64,000 nucleotides of DNA from positions 478,501-542,500 of the forward strand of contig NZ_AHMP02000003.1 of the NCBI RefSeq assembly GCF_000243735.2, written 5' to 3'. Under the pieces are notes generated by a model, which saw only the letters and a program-made list of their open reading frames with translations, searched no databases and was not told the DNA's origin. Numbering within the stretch: position 1 is the first letter of the stretch; each line of letters begins with the position of its first letter. The DNA is from Leptospira kmetyi serovar Malaysia str. Bejo-Iso9 (GTDB taxonomy: Bacteria > Spirochaetota > Leptospiria > Leptospirales > Leptospiraceae). Both the position numbers and the translations under genes were made by a program. Shown piece after piece: positions 21,283 to 34,953 of this stretch.

Positions 21283-21951
21283 TTACCAGGGCAGTTCTTC
21301 CCCGTTTTGATGAAAGAATTTGCCGGAGTTGTTTAGATTCAAGGATTCGATTCTTTCGATCAGACCTTGAACGCTTTCGGTCGTAGGAATTCCTTGGCGT
21401 CCCGTCATCTCCGTCGCGACCATTCCCGGATGAAAGATCCCAACCGAGATTCCTTTGGGACTCAGATCACGGGCCAAGCTGACCGCGATCGCGTTTAGGG
21501 CCGCCTTGGACGCTCTATATCCGTAATAAGAACCGGAAGAATTGTCTGCGATCGAACCCATTCTACTCGTCAAGAAGATCAGCTTCGCATTCGCTCCCAA
21601 AGAAGGCAACAAGGCCTTTACGATTTTCAGGGGACCGAGAGCGTTCACTAAAAACTGAGTGAATACGTTTTCTTCGTCCAAACTTTGGAGATTGTCCGGA
21701 ATCAAAATTCCAGCGTTGTTGATGAGAATGTCGATCTTCGTATCCAAAAGTTTTGCGGATAAGTCCCGGATCGAGTTGGAATTCAAAACGTCGACTTCCT
21801 CGAAAATTTGAGTCGGTTTCAATTTCACCAAATCGTTTGAAGCCTTTCTACACAAAGCGAAAACACGATCGCCTTTGGCGATGAATTGTTTGGTGAATTC
21901 CAAACCGATTCCCCGATTGGAGCCCGTAATAAAAACGTTTCTTGGAGTCAT
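21283..21951 (-). CDS. SDR-family oxidoreductase, C-factor-like
   Basis: A 222-residue short-chain dehydrogenase. From ATG 21951 it begins directly with the cofactor strand (RNVFITGSNRGIGLEF). It has NNAG (about 78-81), the catalytic Ser region LTSRMGS and YYGYRASKAALN with the YxxxK pair. Similar proteins include the CsgA/C-factor group and sepiapterin-reductase-like enzymes; the substrate is unknown. An open frame extends upstream but would add a non-family N-terminus overlapping the divergent AIM24 gene. Confidence 0.82.
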   Translation of the reverse strand: MTPRNVFITGSNRGIGLEFTKQFIAKGDRVFALCRKASNDLVKLKPTQIFEEVDVLNSNSIRDLSAKLLDTKIDILINNAGILIPDNLQSLDEENVFTQFLVNALGPLKIVKALLPSLGANAKLIFLTSRMGSIADNSSGSYYGYRASKAALNAIAVSLARDLSPKGISVGIFHPGMVATEMTGRQGIPTTESVQGLIERIESLNLNNSGKFFHQNGEELPW

Positions 21952-22001
21952 ATTCGTCTTCCAAACTAACAATACCGATCGGATCTGGAAACACTTTTCG
22001 A

Positions 22002-22029
22002 TTGACGTTCCGGTCAATTTATTTACATT
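22002..22029 (+). promoter_or_regulatory. Sigma-70-type promoter with overlapping inverted repeat
   Basis: TTGACG (22002-22007), 16 bp, TACATT (22024-22029). The -35 lies inside ATTGAC-gttccg-GTCAAT (22001-22018), a perfect inverted repeat. The predicted start (about 22036) is within a few bases of the ATG at 22039, and no ribosome-binding site precedes that ATG, so the transcript may be nearly leaderless. Confidence 0.5.
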
Positions 22030-22038
22030 GCTGGTTCT

Positions 22039-22704
22039 ATGAATTACGAGATCATTCACAAACCTTCGTATTCTTTTCTAAAAGTAAAACTATCACCGGG
22101 ACAAACGATCAAGGCCGAAGCGGGCGCGATGGTTTATATGACTCCGGGAGTGGACGTTGAAACCAAAATGGGAAGCGGATTTCTTTCCGCAATCTCCAGA
22201 AGATTTTTCGGAGGAGAATCCTTCTTCTTTAACATCTTCAAAGCGCCTTCCGCAGGCGCGGAGATCGGACTTGCACCGGAACTTCCGGGAGACGTAGTCG
22301 GCGTCGATCTAACCGATACGGGACTCATCGTGGAAGCCGGAGCGTATCTCGCATCCGACGAGACGATCACCATGAAACCGAAGTTTGGCGGAATCCGTTC
22401 CTTCTTCGGCGGAGAAGGAGTTTTCCTTTTGGAGATTCTCGGGAAAGGAAAACTTTTCCTAAACGCGTACGGTGGAATTCTTCCCATAGACGTACAAGGA
22501 TCGTATACGATCGATACGGGACACGTGGTCGCGTTCGACAAAACCCTTCAATACAGAATCGCAAAGGCGGGAGGAAGTTGGAAGTCCACTCTGTTCGGCG
22601 GAGAAGGACTTGTGATGGAATTTACGGGTCACGGAAAGGTATTGATACAAACGAGAGTCCCATCCGGATTTTTATCCTGGTTGACCGGACTTCTTCCTCA
22701 ATAA
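22039..22704 (+). CDS. AIM24/TIGR00266-family protein, copy 1
   Basis: First of three adjacent paralogues of the AIM24 (DUF124, TIGR00266) family, 221 residues. The fold is an all-beta double-psi-like barrel. Hallmarks are the N-terminal EIIHKPSYSFLKVKLSPGQTI, AEAGAMVYM, GGESFFFNIF, the central FFGGEGVFLLEILGKGKLFLNAYGGI and DTGHVVAFD. There is no signal peptide. The biochemical role of bacterial members is unknown; the yeast homologue is a mitochondrial inner-membrane protein. No Shine-Dalgarno is visible. Confidence 0.88.
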   Translation: MNYEIIHKPSYSFLKVKLSPGQTIKAEAGAMVYMTPGVDVETKMGSGFLSAISRRFFGGESFFFNIFKAPSAGAEIGLAPELPGDVVGVDLTDTGLIVEAGAYLASDETITMKPKFGGIRSFFGGEGVFLLEILGKGKLFLNAYGGILPIDVQGSYTIDTGHVVAFDKTLQYRIAKAGGSWKSTLFGGEGLVMEFTGHGKVLIQTRVPSGFLSWLTGLLPQ

Positions 22705-22726
22705 GTAAAAAGGAATATTAAATATT

Positions 22727-24098
<1,372 letters not shown>

Positions 24099-24143
24099 TC
24101 GTATCAAAAATGCGGGAGATCGGCGATTCGCCGACTCCTGCCT

Positions 24144-24164
24144 CGCTTAATTTTTAAGCGTTTA
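24144..24164 (+). terminator. Hairpin after the AIM24 operon
   Basis: CGCTTAA (24144-24150) pairs with TTAAGCG (24154-24160), followed by TTTATTATATT. A GC-rich inverted repeat (TCGGCGA-T-TCGCCGA) lies just before it. Plausible intrinsic terminator with a short loop. Confidence 0.5.
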
Positions 24165-24358
24165 TTATATTCTAAAAAAAGAATATTCCGAATACCCGCC
24201 CTTTGCGAAATCTTAGTCCTGCCTAATTTTTAGACAATATCTCTTCTTAGATTTCGATCTCTTAAGTATCGTAAGGAAAAATTGATCCGATTCGAATCTT
24301 GGTTGGAAAAAGAAGGATCGGTTCTGAAATGAATCCAAATTCGATAGGAGTTGAATCG

Positions 24359-24667
24359 ATGAAAAAGTTTTTAGGTTTTATTTTGGCCTTGTTCGTTTCC
24401 GTTCAAGGAATTTCCGCACTTTCCGATATCGAGAAGATCTTGATCAAAGAAGCCACCAATCCGGAGTTAAAAAAGATCGCCAAAGATTATCTCATTAAAA
24501 AGGCAAAGGATCATAGAAGTTTATCCGAAAAATACAAAAGCCTTGCGGCTCGAAGCCAGGGAGGCAAAGCCAACGCTTCCAACGAGGAACACGCAAAGTA
24601 TAAGAAGTTGGCGGATCATTGCGACGCGGAAGCAAAGGAATACGAAGAGGAAGCTAGTAAACTATAA
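24359..24667 (+). CDS. Small exported helical protein
   Basis: A 102-residue protein with a signal peptide (FLGFILALFVSVQGISA). The mature part is Lys/Glu/Ala-rich and helical, with spaced His residues in DHRSLSEKYKSLA and EEHAKYKKLADHCDAEA. This heptad-like H-x3-A pattern recurs in small exported bacterial proteins of unknown role. ATG 24359 is preferred over an upstream in-frame start because it begins the signal peptide. It stands alone between the AIM24 operon and the TetR gene. Confidence 0.75.
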   Translation: MKKFLGFILALFVSVQGISALSDIEKILIKEATNPELKKIAKDYLIKKAKDHRSLSEKYKSLAARSQGGKANASNEEHAKYKKLADHCDAEAKEYEEEASKL

Positions 24668-24725
24668 GTTCCGATTCTGATTTAAGTTTTTATCGGATCG
24701 ATCTTTTTGGAAAGGTCGATCCGTT

Positions 24726-25349
24726 TTAGTTTTCACTCAAATAAGAAGCGATCATCTTTGCCGTTTCCCGAAGAACGATTTCGTTTTTGAGATCGAAACC
24801 CTGTAAGACCATATAACTGATGATATCGTCCATCGCTCTTTGTGCGATCGTCAACGCGATCGGTTCCGATCGAAATTTTATTTTTCCCGCGAAGTGATTG
24901 AAAATGCCGGCCGCCTCCGTTTGAATTCTTTCCCGTTCGATCGTTTTTACTGCCTTCGCGATTTTATCGTCGGTAAGAGAAAGAACGATCCATTCCCGAT
25001 GTAAATTAGGATTCTTTTGCGCGGCTACGAGCATTCGATTCAAAATTTGATAAACGACTTCGGCTAAACCGACGTTCTTTCCGATTGCGGCGACGGTTTC
25101 CAAAGCGAGATTGCCGTAAAATTCTTCGCTGTATTTTCTCAGAATTTCCAGAGCGATATCGTTCTTATCTCGGAAGTAAGAATAAAACGTTCCGATCGAA
25201 ACCTCCGCCGTTTCCACAATGTCTCTGATTCCCGTTTCGGAATACCCGTTTCGTTTTACGAGTTTATAGGCGCTTTGAACGATCTTTTCCTTGGTTTCAA
25301 TCGATCGGTCTTGGATCGGTTTTCGTGTTTTCGATTTTACGGGTTTCAT
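24726..25349 (-). CDS. TetR-family transcriptional regulator
   Basis: A 207-residue repressor-type protein. The N-terminal helix-turn-helix is clear: KEKIVQSAYKLVKRNGYSETGIRDIVETAEVSIGTFYSYFRDKNDIALEILR (about 17-70, with the family GTFYSYF core). The ligand-binding half is helical. It is divergent from an alpha/beta-hydrolase lipoprotein gene, and two near-identical palindromes lie between them, so it very likely represses both genes and itself. Confidence 0.9.
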   Translation of the reverse strand: MKPVKSKTRKPIQDRSIETKEKIVQSAYKLVKRNGYSETGIRDIVETAEVSIGTFYSYFRDKNDIALEILRKYSEEFYGNLALETVAAIGKNVGLAEVVYQILNRMLVAAQKNPNLHREWIVLSLTDDKIAKAVKTIERERIQTEAAGIFNHFAGKIKFRSEPIALTIAQRAMDDIISYMVLQGFDLKNEIVLRETAKMIASYLSEN

Positions 25350-25390
25350 TCGCCCTTATCATCGGCCGATTTCTCGTTTTTCGATATAAA

Positions 25391-25411
25391 AATATGAACA
25401 AAGTTCATATT
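25391..25411. promoter_or_regulatory. TetR operator 1
   Basis: AATATGAAC-AAA-GTTCATATT: a 21-bp perfect 9+3+9 inverted repeat, the site nearer to the TetR gene (42 bp from its start). Confidence 0.8.
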
Positions 25412-25442
25412 TTTTGGTTTGATTTTGAATTCGGGAATTATG

Positions 25443-25463
25443 AATATGAACAATGTTCATATT
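25443..25463. promoter_or_regulatory. TetR operator 2
   Basis: AATATGAAC-AAT-GTTCATATT: the same 21-bp inverted repeat with one changed base in the spacer. The centres of the two sites are 52 bp apart, about five helical turns, so bound dimers would face the same side of the DNA. Confidence 0.8.
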
Positions 25464-25576
25464 TTGATGCGCTCGAAACGATACTACCGAAAGCAAAGTT
25501 TCAGGTTTTTGGAGAAAGGGCCTTTAAAAGAAACGGAGTTCGGAGTTTGTATCCATCGGCCGCAAGGGAGAATCGA

Positions 25577-26845
25577 ATGAAAACAAATCAAAAGATCAAA
25601 ACGTTACTCGTCTTTTTAGGAGTCGTCATTTTGTCAACGGACTGCGGTTCGAAAGGAAATACGCGATTTTTTAAGGATCAGGCGTATCACTTTCAAACCT
25701 TACGCGCGCTCAACGACGTAAAATCCGACGGAGCGGAAGTCGGCGAGGTGATGGAAGCGATTCGAACGATTCGCGAAGGGGACGCTCAGAGTTGGTTCGA
25801 GGGTTGGGAAAATGCGGCCGAACGAGCGTTGGTCCGGGCCGAAAAATATTCGGATCGAAAAAGCAAGGCACGAGCGTATCTTCGCGCCCACAACTACGTT
25901 CGAACCGCCGAATTCTTTCTTCCACCCGACGACTCAAAAAGAATTCCTTCCTTTCAAAAGGGAGTTCAACTTTTTTATGCGGGATTGGATCTATTAGAAA
26001 TTCCTTATGAAAAAATTTCAATTCCGTACGGACAAGGGGCGTATCTAAACGCGATTTATTATCCGGGACCAGCGGGAGCCGATCGAAAACCGCTTTTGAT
26101 TTTGGTGGGAGGTTTCGATTCCACCTTGGAAGAATTGTATTTTACTTTAGGTCGAGAAGGATTTGAAAGAGGATATAACGTTCTCACATACGAAGGCCCC
26201 GGACAAGGTTCCGTGATCCGAAACCAAAACTTGGGATTCACACACGAATGGGAGAAGCCGACAAAGGCGGTCCTCGATACCTTTCTTTCCAAACGCAAAC
26301 GTCCATCTAAAATGATTTTGGTGGGAATGAGCTTAGGGGGTTACTTTGCACCGAGAACGGCGGCCTTCGAAGAAAGAATCGACGGAGTGGTTGCGTATGA
26401 CGTGTTTTTTGACGGAGGAGAAATTTCCCGTAGAACGGTTCCCGGTTTTGTGGATTGGCTTCGTGAAAAGAAACTCGACGGCTGGATCGACGCGCTCGTT
26501 TTTCTAAAGTCTAAATTTTCCGCTTCGTTTTCCTGGGCGGTTTCCAACGCAAAGTGGACGATGAAGACTAAAAATCCCAGAGAATCAATGGACGCGTTTC
26601 GTTTGTTTTCATTGCACGATGTAGCTTCCCGGATTCGACAAGACGTGCTTATTTTGGCGGGAGAAGAGGATCATTTTATTCCCTTGAACCAGGCGGAAGA
26701 ATTTCATTCTTCCTTAACGAACGCAAAGAGCGTTACCACGATTCGATACGATCGGGCTTCCGGCGGAGCGGAACACTGTCAAATGGGTGCGCAAGCGCTC
26801 TGGCACGCGGATTTTTTCGAGTGGATCGCCGCGCGCTTTCCCTAG
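25577..26845 (+). CDS. Alpha/beta-hydrolase lipoprotein
   Basis: A 422-residue serine hydrolase with an N-terminal cap, like the 2,6-dihydropseudooxynicotine hydrolase group. The signal KIKTLLVFLGVVILSTDC gives a lipobox with Cys near residue 24. The helical cap (about 40-140) precedes the core: LVGGFDSTLEE oxyanion strand, YEGPGQGSV, nucleophile elbow GMSLGG (about 250-255), acid in GEEDHFIP and catalytic His in GAEHCQMG. ATG 25577 is chosen over a longer frame because AAGGGAG lies 6 bp upstream and the lipoprotein signal starts there. The natural substrate is unknown; the TetR gene next to it suggests an inducible detoxifying or catabolic role. Confidence 0.85.
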   Translation: MKTNQKIKTLLVFLGVVILSTDCGSKGNTRFFKDQAYHFQTLRALNDVKSDGAEVGEVMEAIRTIREGDAQSWFEGWENAAERALVRAEKYSDRKSKARAYLRAHNYVRTAEFFLPPDDSKRIPSFQKGVQLFYAGLDLLEIPYEKISIPYGQGAYLNAIYYPGPAGADRKPLLILVGGFDSTLEELYFTLGREGFERGYNVLTYEGPGQGSVIRNQNLGFTHEWEKPTKAVLDTFLSKRKRPSKMILVGMSLGGYFAPRTAAFEERIDGVVAYDVFFDGGEISRRTVPGFVDWLREKKLDGWIDALVFLKSKFSASFSWAVSNAKWTMKTKNPRESMDAFRLFSLHDVASRIRQDVLILAGEEDHFIPLNQAEEFHSSLTNAKSVTTIRYDRASGGAEHCQMGAQALWHADFFEWIAARFP

Positions 26846-26924
26846 ATATTTTTAAACGGACGAGGATTCTACAAAAGATTGCCGATCTCTGAAAGTGTTA
26901 GGGGTTTTCCGCATTAGGGAGAAT

Positions 26925-26939
26925 CCCTATAGACAAGCG
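26925..26939. repeat. Hairpin TAGGGA-GAA-TCCCTA
   Basis: A perfect 6-bp stem with a 3-nt loop, 80 bp after the hydrolase gene. It has no T-run. It may be part of the leader of the following lipoprotein gene. Confidence 0.4.
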
Positions 26940-26998
26940 TCCAAAAACGGTTAGAATGCGAGTATAGACTTCGGGTCTAATCGTTAAGGAGGCGTTCC

Positions 26999-27319
26999 AT
27001 GAAAGTGAACGCAAAAAGATTCTTCTTTTTAGGATCGGTAGGACTTTTCCTTCTTTTATCAACGGGCTGTTATACCGGACCGTATCGATACTACGATGAT
27101 TGTCAGTCTATGGGTTCTTCGTATTCCAGAGACTGCGGAAGATATTCAAACTATGGATACGGAGGTTACGGATATCGCAACCAAGGGTATTATCCTTATT
27201 ATCGAAACAATCCTTACTACTATGGAAACGGGGGCGGAGGCGGTTCGAGACACAACCCTTTGCATATCCCTTCCGGAAGATTTCACAACGCGGGTCATCC
27301 CGGTAAGTGGAAGCTCTGA
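26999..27319 (+). CDS. Tyr/Gly/Asn-rich small lipoprotein
   Basis: A 106-residue predicted lipoprotein: signal FFFLGSVGLFLLLSTGC with Cys at about 25. The mature part is low-complexity, dominated by Tyr, Gly, Asn and Arg (for example NYGYGGYGYRNQGYYPYY), with a run of Gly and a short ordered-looking C-terminal HNPLHIPSGRFHNAGHPG. The very strong ribosome-binding site TAAGGAGG (8 bp before the ATG) suggests high expression. No family is recognised. It is followed by a hairpin and a convergent gene. Confidence 0.75.
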   Translation: MKVNAKRFFFLGSVGLFLLLSTGCYTGPYRYYDDCQSMGSSYSRDCGRYSNYGYGGYGYRNQGYYPYYRNNPYYYGNGGGGGSRHNPLHIPSGRFHNAGHPGKWKL

Positions 27320-27321
27320 GA

Positions 27322-27361
27322 AAGGACCGATTCAACTTTAGAAATTTTGAATGCAGTCCTT
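27322..27361. terminator. Hairpin between convergent genes
   Basis: AAGGAC pairs with GTCCTT and, inside it, ATTCAA pairs with TTGAAT, with small internal loops. It fills the gap between the Tyr-rich lipoprotein and the radical-SAM gene and could end transcription from either side, though there is no long T-run. Confidence 0.4.
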
Positions 27362-27367
27362 GTCGGA

Positions 27368-28687
<1,320 letters not shown>

Positions 28688-28783
28688 CTTGATTAGACAA
28701 TATCCCGAATCGAACTGAAATGACACGCAGTTTTTTCGAGGAAACTCGGTTGATTTTTTTCCAAAACCCCGTACGAAGGACGC

Positions 28784-29983
28784 ATGATTTTTCCTTCTGT
28801 ACGCTCGGTTTTTATCCAAGGGTTCTTGCTTGTTTTTTTACTCCATTCTCCCTTGTTTGCTAAACCGAAAAAACCTTCCCCACAAAAGAATCCGGTTCGA
28901 AAAGGAGCGGAAGCGGTTCCCGCTTATGCGCCGGTCGCGGAAGGATTTCGCGAACCCACGGACATTCAATTCTTTCCCGGAAACGATCAACGAATGATCG
29001 TCTTGGAAAAACGGGGGAAACTTTTCGAAGTCGATTTAACGACCAAGATCAAAACGTTGCGCGCCGATTTTACCGGACAAGTGGAAACAAGATCGGAGGA
29101 AGGTCTTTTGGGTCTTGCGTTTTCACCGGACTTTTTGTCGGATTCCAAATTTTTCGTAAACGTGATCGTAAAGGAAGGTGGAAAGGATCATTCGAAGATT
29201 CTCGAATTCGAATGGAAGAACGACACGGTTCAAAAAATCGAACACGCAAAAAGAACTCTTCTCAAACAGGAACAACCGTATTCCAATCACAACGGCGGTC
29301 AGCTCGCGTTCGGTCCCGATAAAAAACTCTATATCGGTTTGGGAGACGGGGGCGGGGCCAATGATCCTTATAAAAACGGACAAAACCCCACAACGTATCT
29401 CGGTAAGCTCCTTCGAATTCTTCCCAACCCACAATCCTTCGGAGCTCCTTATAAGATTCCCGAAGACAATCCTTTCGTGGGTCGTCCCGGTTTTTTACCC
29501 GAGATCTGGGCGTATGGTCTGAGAAACCCTTGGAGATTCTCCTTTGATAAACTTACCGGCGAACTCTACTTAGCCGATGTCGGTCAAAACGAGTTCGAAG
29601 AAATCGACCTGATTCGAAAGGGGGGAAATTACGGCTGGAACATCAAGGAAGGATTTCACTGTTTTAAAAACAATCCTTCCTGCGAAGAGACGACTTGGAT
29701 CGATCCGATTCACGAATATCCCCGAAACGAGGGACAATCGATTACGGGCGGTTACGTCTATCGGGGAAAGGATCTGCCCAAACTGGTAGGTTCTTATATC
29801 TACGGGGATTTTGTGCTCGGTAAAATCTGGATCTTAAAACAAAAGAACGGTAAAAAAATCTCCAACGAGCTTCTGTTTCAAATACCGTATCAAATCAGCA
29901 CTTTTGGCCAGGATAGCGCCGGAGAGGTCTATTTTGCCGATTTTGGATCAGGAAATATCTTTCGTATTATAAAAAAAAATTGA
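28784..29983 (+). CDS. PQQ-type soluble sugar dehydrogenase, exported
   Basis: A 399-residue six-bladed beta-propeller of the aldose sugar dehydrogenase (YliI/GSDH) family. The signal peptide is VFIQGFLLVFLLHSPLFA. Family marks are EPTDIQFFPGNDQRMIVLEK, EEGLLGLAFSPDF, the SNHNGGQLAFGPD active-site His region, YIGLGDGGGANDP, WAYGLRNPWRFSFD and DVGQNEFEEID. Known members use PQQ to oxidise aldoses. Whether this organism makes PQQ cannot be judged here; no pqq gene is visible. It is divergent from the radical-SAM gene by about 96 bp. Confidence 0.87.
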   Translation: MIFPSVRSVFIQGFLLVFLLHSPLFAKPKKPSPQKNPVRKGAEAVPAYAPVAEGFREPTDIQFFPGNDQRMIVLEKRGKLFEVDLTTKIKTLRADFTGQVETRSEEGLLGLAFSPDFLSDSKFFVNVIVKEGGKDHSKILEFEWKNDTVQKIEHAKRTLLKQEQPYSNHNGGQLAFGPDKKLYIGLGDGGGANDPYKNGQNPTTYLGKLLRILPNPQSFGAPYKIPEDNPFVGRPGFLPEIWAYGLRNPWRFSFDKLTGELYLADVGQNEFEEIDLIRKGGNYGWNIKEGFHCFKNNPSCEETTWIDPIHEYPRNEGQSITGGYVYRGKDLPKLVGSYIYGDFVLGKIWILKQKNGKKISNELLFQIPYQISTFGQDSAGEVYFADFGSGNIFRIIKKN

Positions 29984-30002
29984 AAGATTTGGAAAAAGCG
30001 AT

Positions 30003-30028
30003 TCTATTGTCTGTTGAGAAACAATAGA
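30003..30028. promoter_or_regulatory. Inverted repeat before the FecR-domain gene
   Basis: TCTATTGT (30003-30010) and ACAATAGA (30021-30028) form a perfect 8-bp inverted repeat with a 10-bp gap. A possible promoter TTGAAA (29980-29985)-17 bp-TCTATT (30003-30008) would place its -10 in the left arm, so this could be an operator. Confidence 0.4.
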
Positions 30029-30037
30029 TAGAGGCTG

Positions 30038-31253
<1,216 letters not shown>

Positions 31254-31260
31254 TAACAGT

Positions 31261-31316
<56 letters not shown>

Positions 31317-31471
31317 TGTACTCAGGATTTCGGGGAACGGATGAGAATCGTTTATAAAAAGCGGATCGAATGAAATTTCTGCAAGCGCCGGATCGGACCG
31401 GATTCGGAACCAAGGAGCATCCAAAGATTCTTTCGTTTGAAAAAAAGTTCTAAGAAAAAATACGTTCTTGT

Positions 31472-31771
31472 TTAAGAATCGAACTTCTGATTCCAAAGCA
31501 AGTGAATCGAATCCAAAATCTCTTCCATATCGATGAGCATAACGCGCTCTTTCCAATGAAGAATCATCTTATTTTTGCCGAATCCGTTGATCGGAGCCCA
31601 GTTCGCTTTTAAATCCGGAATCAGATTGATCGTTTTTTCAAGAAGGTCTTTGACTTCGGATCGACTGACCGGACCTTCCTTGCTGGAAAGAAATTGGATG
31701 ATGGAGTGATAGAGAAGTTTTTTAATCTCTTCGGGAGGAGGACCGGCGGATGAATCTTCTATCCGTTCCAT
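31472..31771 (-). CDS. Small hypothetical protein downstream of lipA
   Basis: A 99-residue soluble protein overlapping the end of lipA by 13 bp, so likely translationally coupled. It is helical and acidic with a mid-protein segment (DLKANWAPINGFGKNKMILHWKERVMLIDMEEIL). No known domain is recognised. Its constant attachment to lipA would hint at lipoate-related work, but that needs a comparison across genomes. Confidence 0.7.
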   Translation of the reverse strand: MERIEDSSAGPPPEEIKKLLYHSIIQFLSSKEGPVSRSEVKDLLEKTINLIPDLKANWAPINGFGKNKMILHWKERVMLIDMEEILDSIHLLWNQKFDS

Positions 31772-32664
31772 GAGATTTGTTCGTCCGCGTGATAGGAACT
31801 TCTTACCAAGGGCCCGGAAAAAACTCCCTTGAATCCAATCGATTTTCCGAATATTCTCAATTCCTTAAATACTTCTGGATGAACGTATTCCTTAACCGGA
31901 AGATGAGTCGGAGTCGGTTGCAGATATTGTCCGAGGGTCAAAAGTCCAACGCCTACGTTTGCAAGATCCTGCATACATTCCTTTACCTCGTCCACGGTTT
32001 CGCCCATTCCCAAAATCAAACCGCTCTTGGTCAAAAATCCCCGCTCGGAAGCGATTCTCAAAACGTCCAAAGAACGTTCGTATTTTTTTTGAGGAGCGAC
32101 TTCGGGGAAAAGTCTTTTTACGGTTTCCAGGTTATGATTGAAAATATCCGGTTTACAATCGAAAACGATTTCCAACGATTCCCGTTTTACTTTCAGATCG
32201 GGAATCAAAAGTTCGATCTTACAATCGGGAAGTCCTTTGCGGATTTCAAAAACGGTTTCCGCAAAGTGGGAAGCGCCTCCGTCTTCGAGATCGTCCCGGT
32301 TTACCGCCGTGATCACGACGTGTTTGAGTCCGAGTGAAATCGCGGATTCCGCGATTCGTTTCGGTTCTTCCCGATCCAATGGAAACGGTTTTCCCGAAGC
32401 CACGTCGCAATACGAACAACGTCTCGTACAAATATCTCCTCCCAACATATACGTCGCCGTTTTTCTGGACCAACAGTGGTTTAGGTTCGGACAAGACGCG
32501 CTTTCACAAACCGTGTTGAGTTTTTTTTCCTGTAAAGAATCCCGAACCAACGCGACCGTATCGTTTTGTCGATCGGGGAAGGTCAGTTTTACTTTGAGCC
32601 AATCCGGTTTTTCGGGAGCTTCTCTAAGAGAATGAGTTCGAGGCTTTTTTTTAAGAGGATTCAT
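31759..32664 (-). CDS. lipA: Lipoyl synthase
   Basis: Radical SAM enzyme that inserts two sulfurs into octanoyl groups on the E2 and H proteins. The 301 residues carry both iron-sulfur motifs: the auxiliary cluster CESASCPNLNHC (CX4CX5C) and the radical-SAM CTRRCSYC (CX3CX2C), followed by TAVNRDDLEDGG and GLILGMGE, and the C-terminal RSSYHA Ser ligand. Length and motifs are normal. No lipB is adjacent. Confidence 0.96.
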   Translation of the reverse strand: MNPLKKKPRTHSLREAPEKPDWLKVKLTFPDRQNDTVALVRDSLQEKKLNTVCESASCPNLNHCWSRKTATYMLGGDICTRRCSYCDVASGKPFPLDREEPKRIAESAISLGLKHVVITAVNRDDLEDGGASHFAETVFEIRKGLPDCKIELLIPDLKVKRESLEIVFDCKPDIFNHNLETVKRLFPEVAPQKKYERSLDVLRIASERGFLTKSGLILGMGETVDEVKECMQDLANVGVGLLTLGQYLQPTPTHLPVKEYVHPEVFKELRIFGKSIGFKGVFSGPLVRSSYHADEQISWNG

Positions 32665-32779
32665 ACGATCGAAGATTGTCGAAGCGGGTTCAAGACCCGA
32701 CTTTCTACTTCAATCCTCGGGACTTCGAGAACCCGGTCAACGAAAGTTTTAGGTAGAAGATTTTTTGAATCTTTTCGGA

Positions 32780-33522
32780 ATGGAAGAATCCATGCAGTCC
32801 AAGGATGATTTGAACTCTCGGGACGGAATTCGACTGAACCGGTTTCTCGCAGATTGTGGTCTGGGTTCCAGAAGAAAAGCCGAGGAATTGATTCTCGGCG
32901 GTCAAATCGTAATCAACGGGAAAAAGGTCACGGATCTCGGAACTCGGGTGAACCCGGAAACAGACGTCGTTTCTTACCGAGGTGATATTCTTCGTCCGAC
33001 CGACGCGCCCAAAAGAATTCTTCTTTTAAACAAACCGGTCGGTTATCTCTGTTCCCACGGAGATCGTTTTCACGAAAAAACCGTATTCTCCCTTCTTCCT
33101 TCGGAATACAAAAACTACAAAATCGCGGGCCGACTCGATCTCAATTCGAGAGGACTTTTGATTTTGACGAACGACGGAGAATTGGCTCAGAGAATTTCTC
33201 ACCCCTCCAACGGTTCCGAAAAAGAATATCTTGTGACCTTAAAATACGATCCGGGCGAAAAGGGAATTCAAGCGGCGTTTCAAAAAGGGATTGTGGATGC
33301 AGGAGAAATTCTGCGTGCAAAGATGGTTAAACTCGTTCCCGGAAAAAACTGCGTCTATCGGGTGATTCTCGGGGAAGGAAAAAAAAGACAAATCAGAAGG
33401 ATGTTTCACGCATCCGGAGCCAGCGTGGTCGATCTGCAAAGAATCCGCGTCGGTTCGATACAACTAGAAAAACTGAATTTGGAAGAAGGTAAGTTTCTTC
33501 TAAAGGATGTCGGGGTTTGGGA

Positions 33523-33526
<4 letters not shown>
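32780..33526 (+). CDS. RsuA/RluB-family pseudouridine synthase
   Basis: rRNA pseudouridine synthase of about 248 residues. It has an S4 RNA-binding domain (IRLNRFLADCGLGSRRKAEELI, about 15-60), the catalytic loop GRLDLNSRGLLILTNDGEL with the active Asp, and the C-terminal GKKRQIRRMFHASGASV. Whether it is RluB, RluE or RsuA is not resolved. The start may be ATG 32780 or ATG 32792; neither has a strong ribosome-binding site. Its stop overlaps the start of the MBOAT gene in ATGA. Confidence 0.88.
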
Positions 33527-34941
<1,415 letters not shown>

Positions 34942-34953
34942 CGGTTATCCTTT

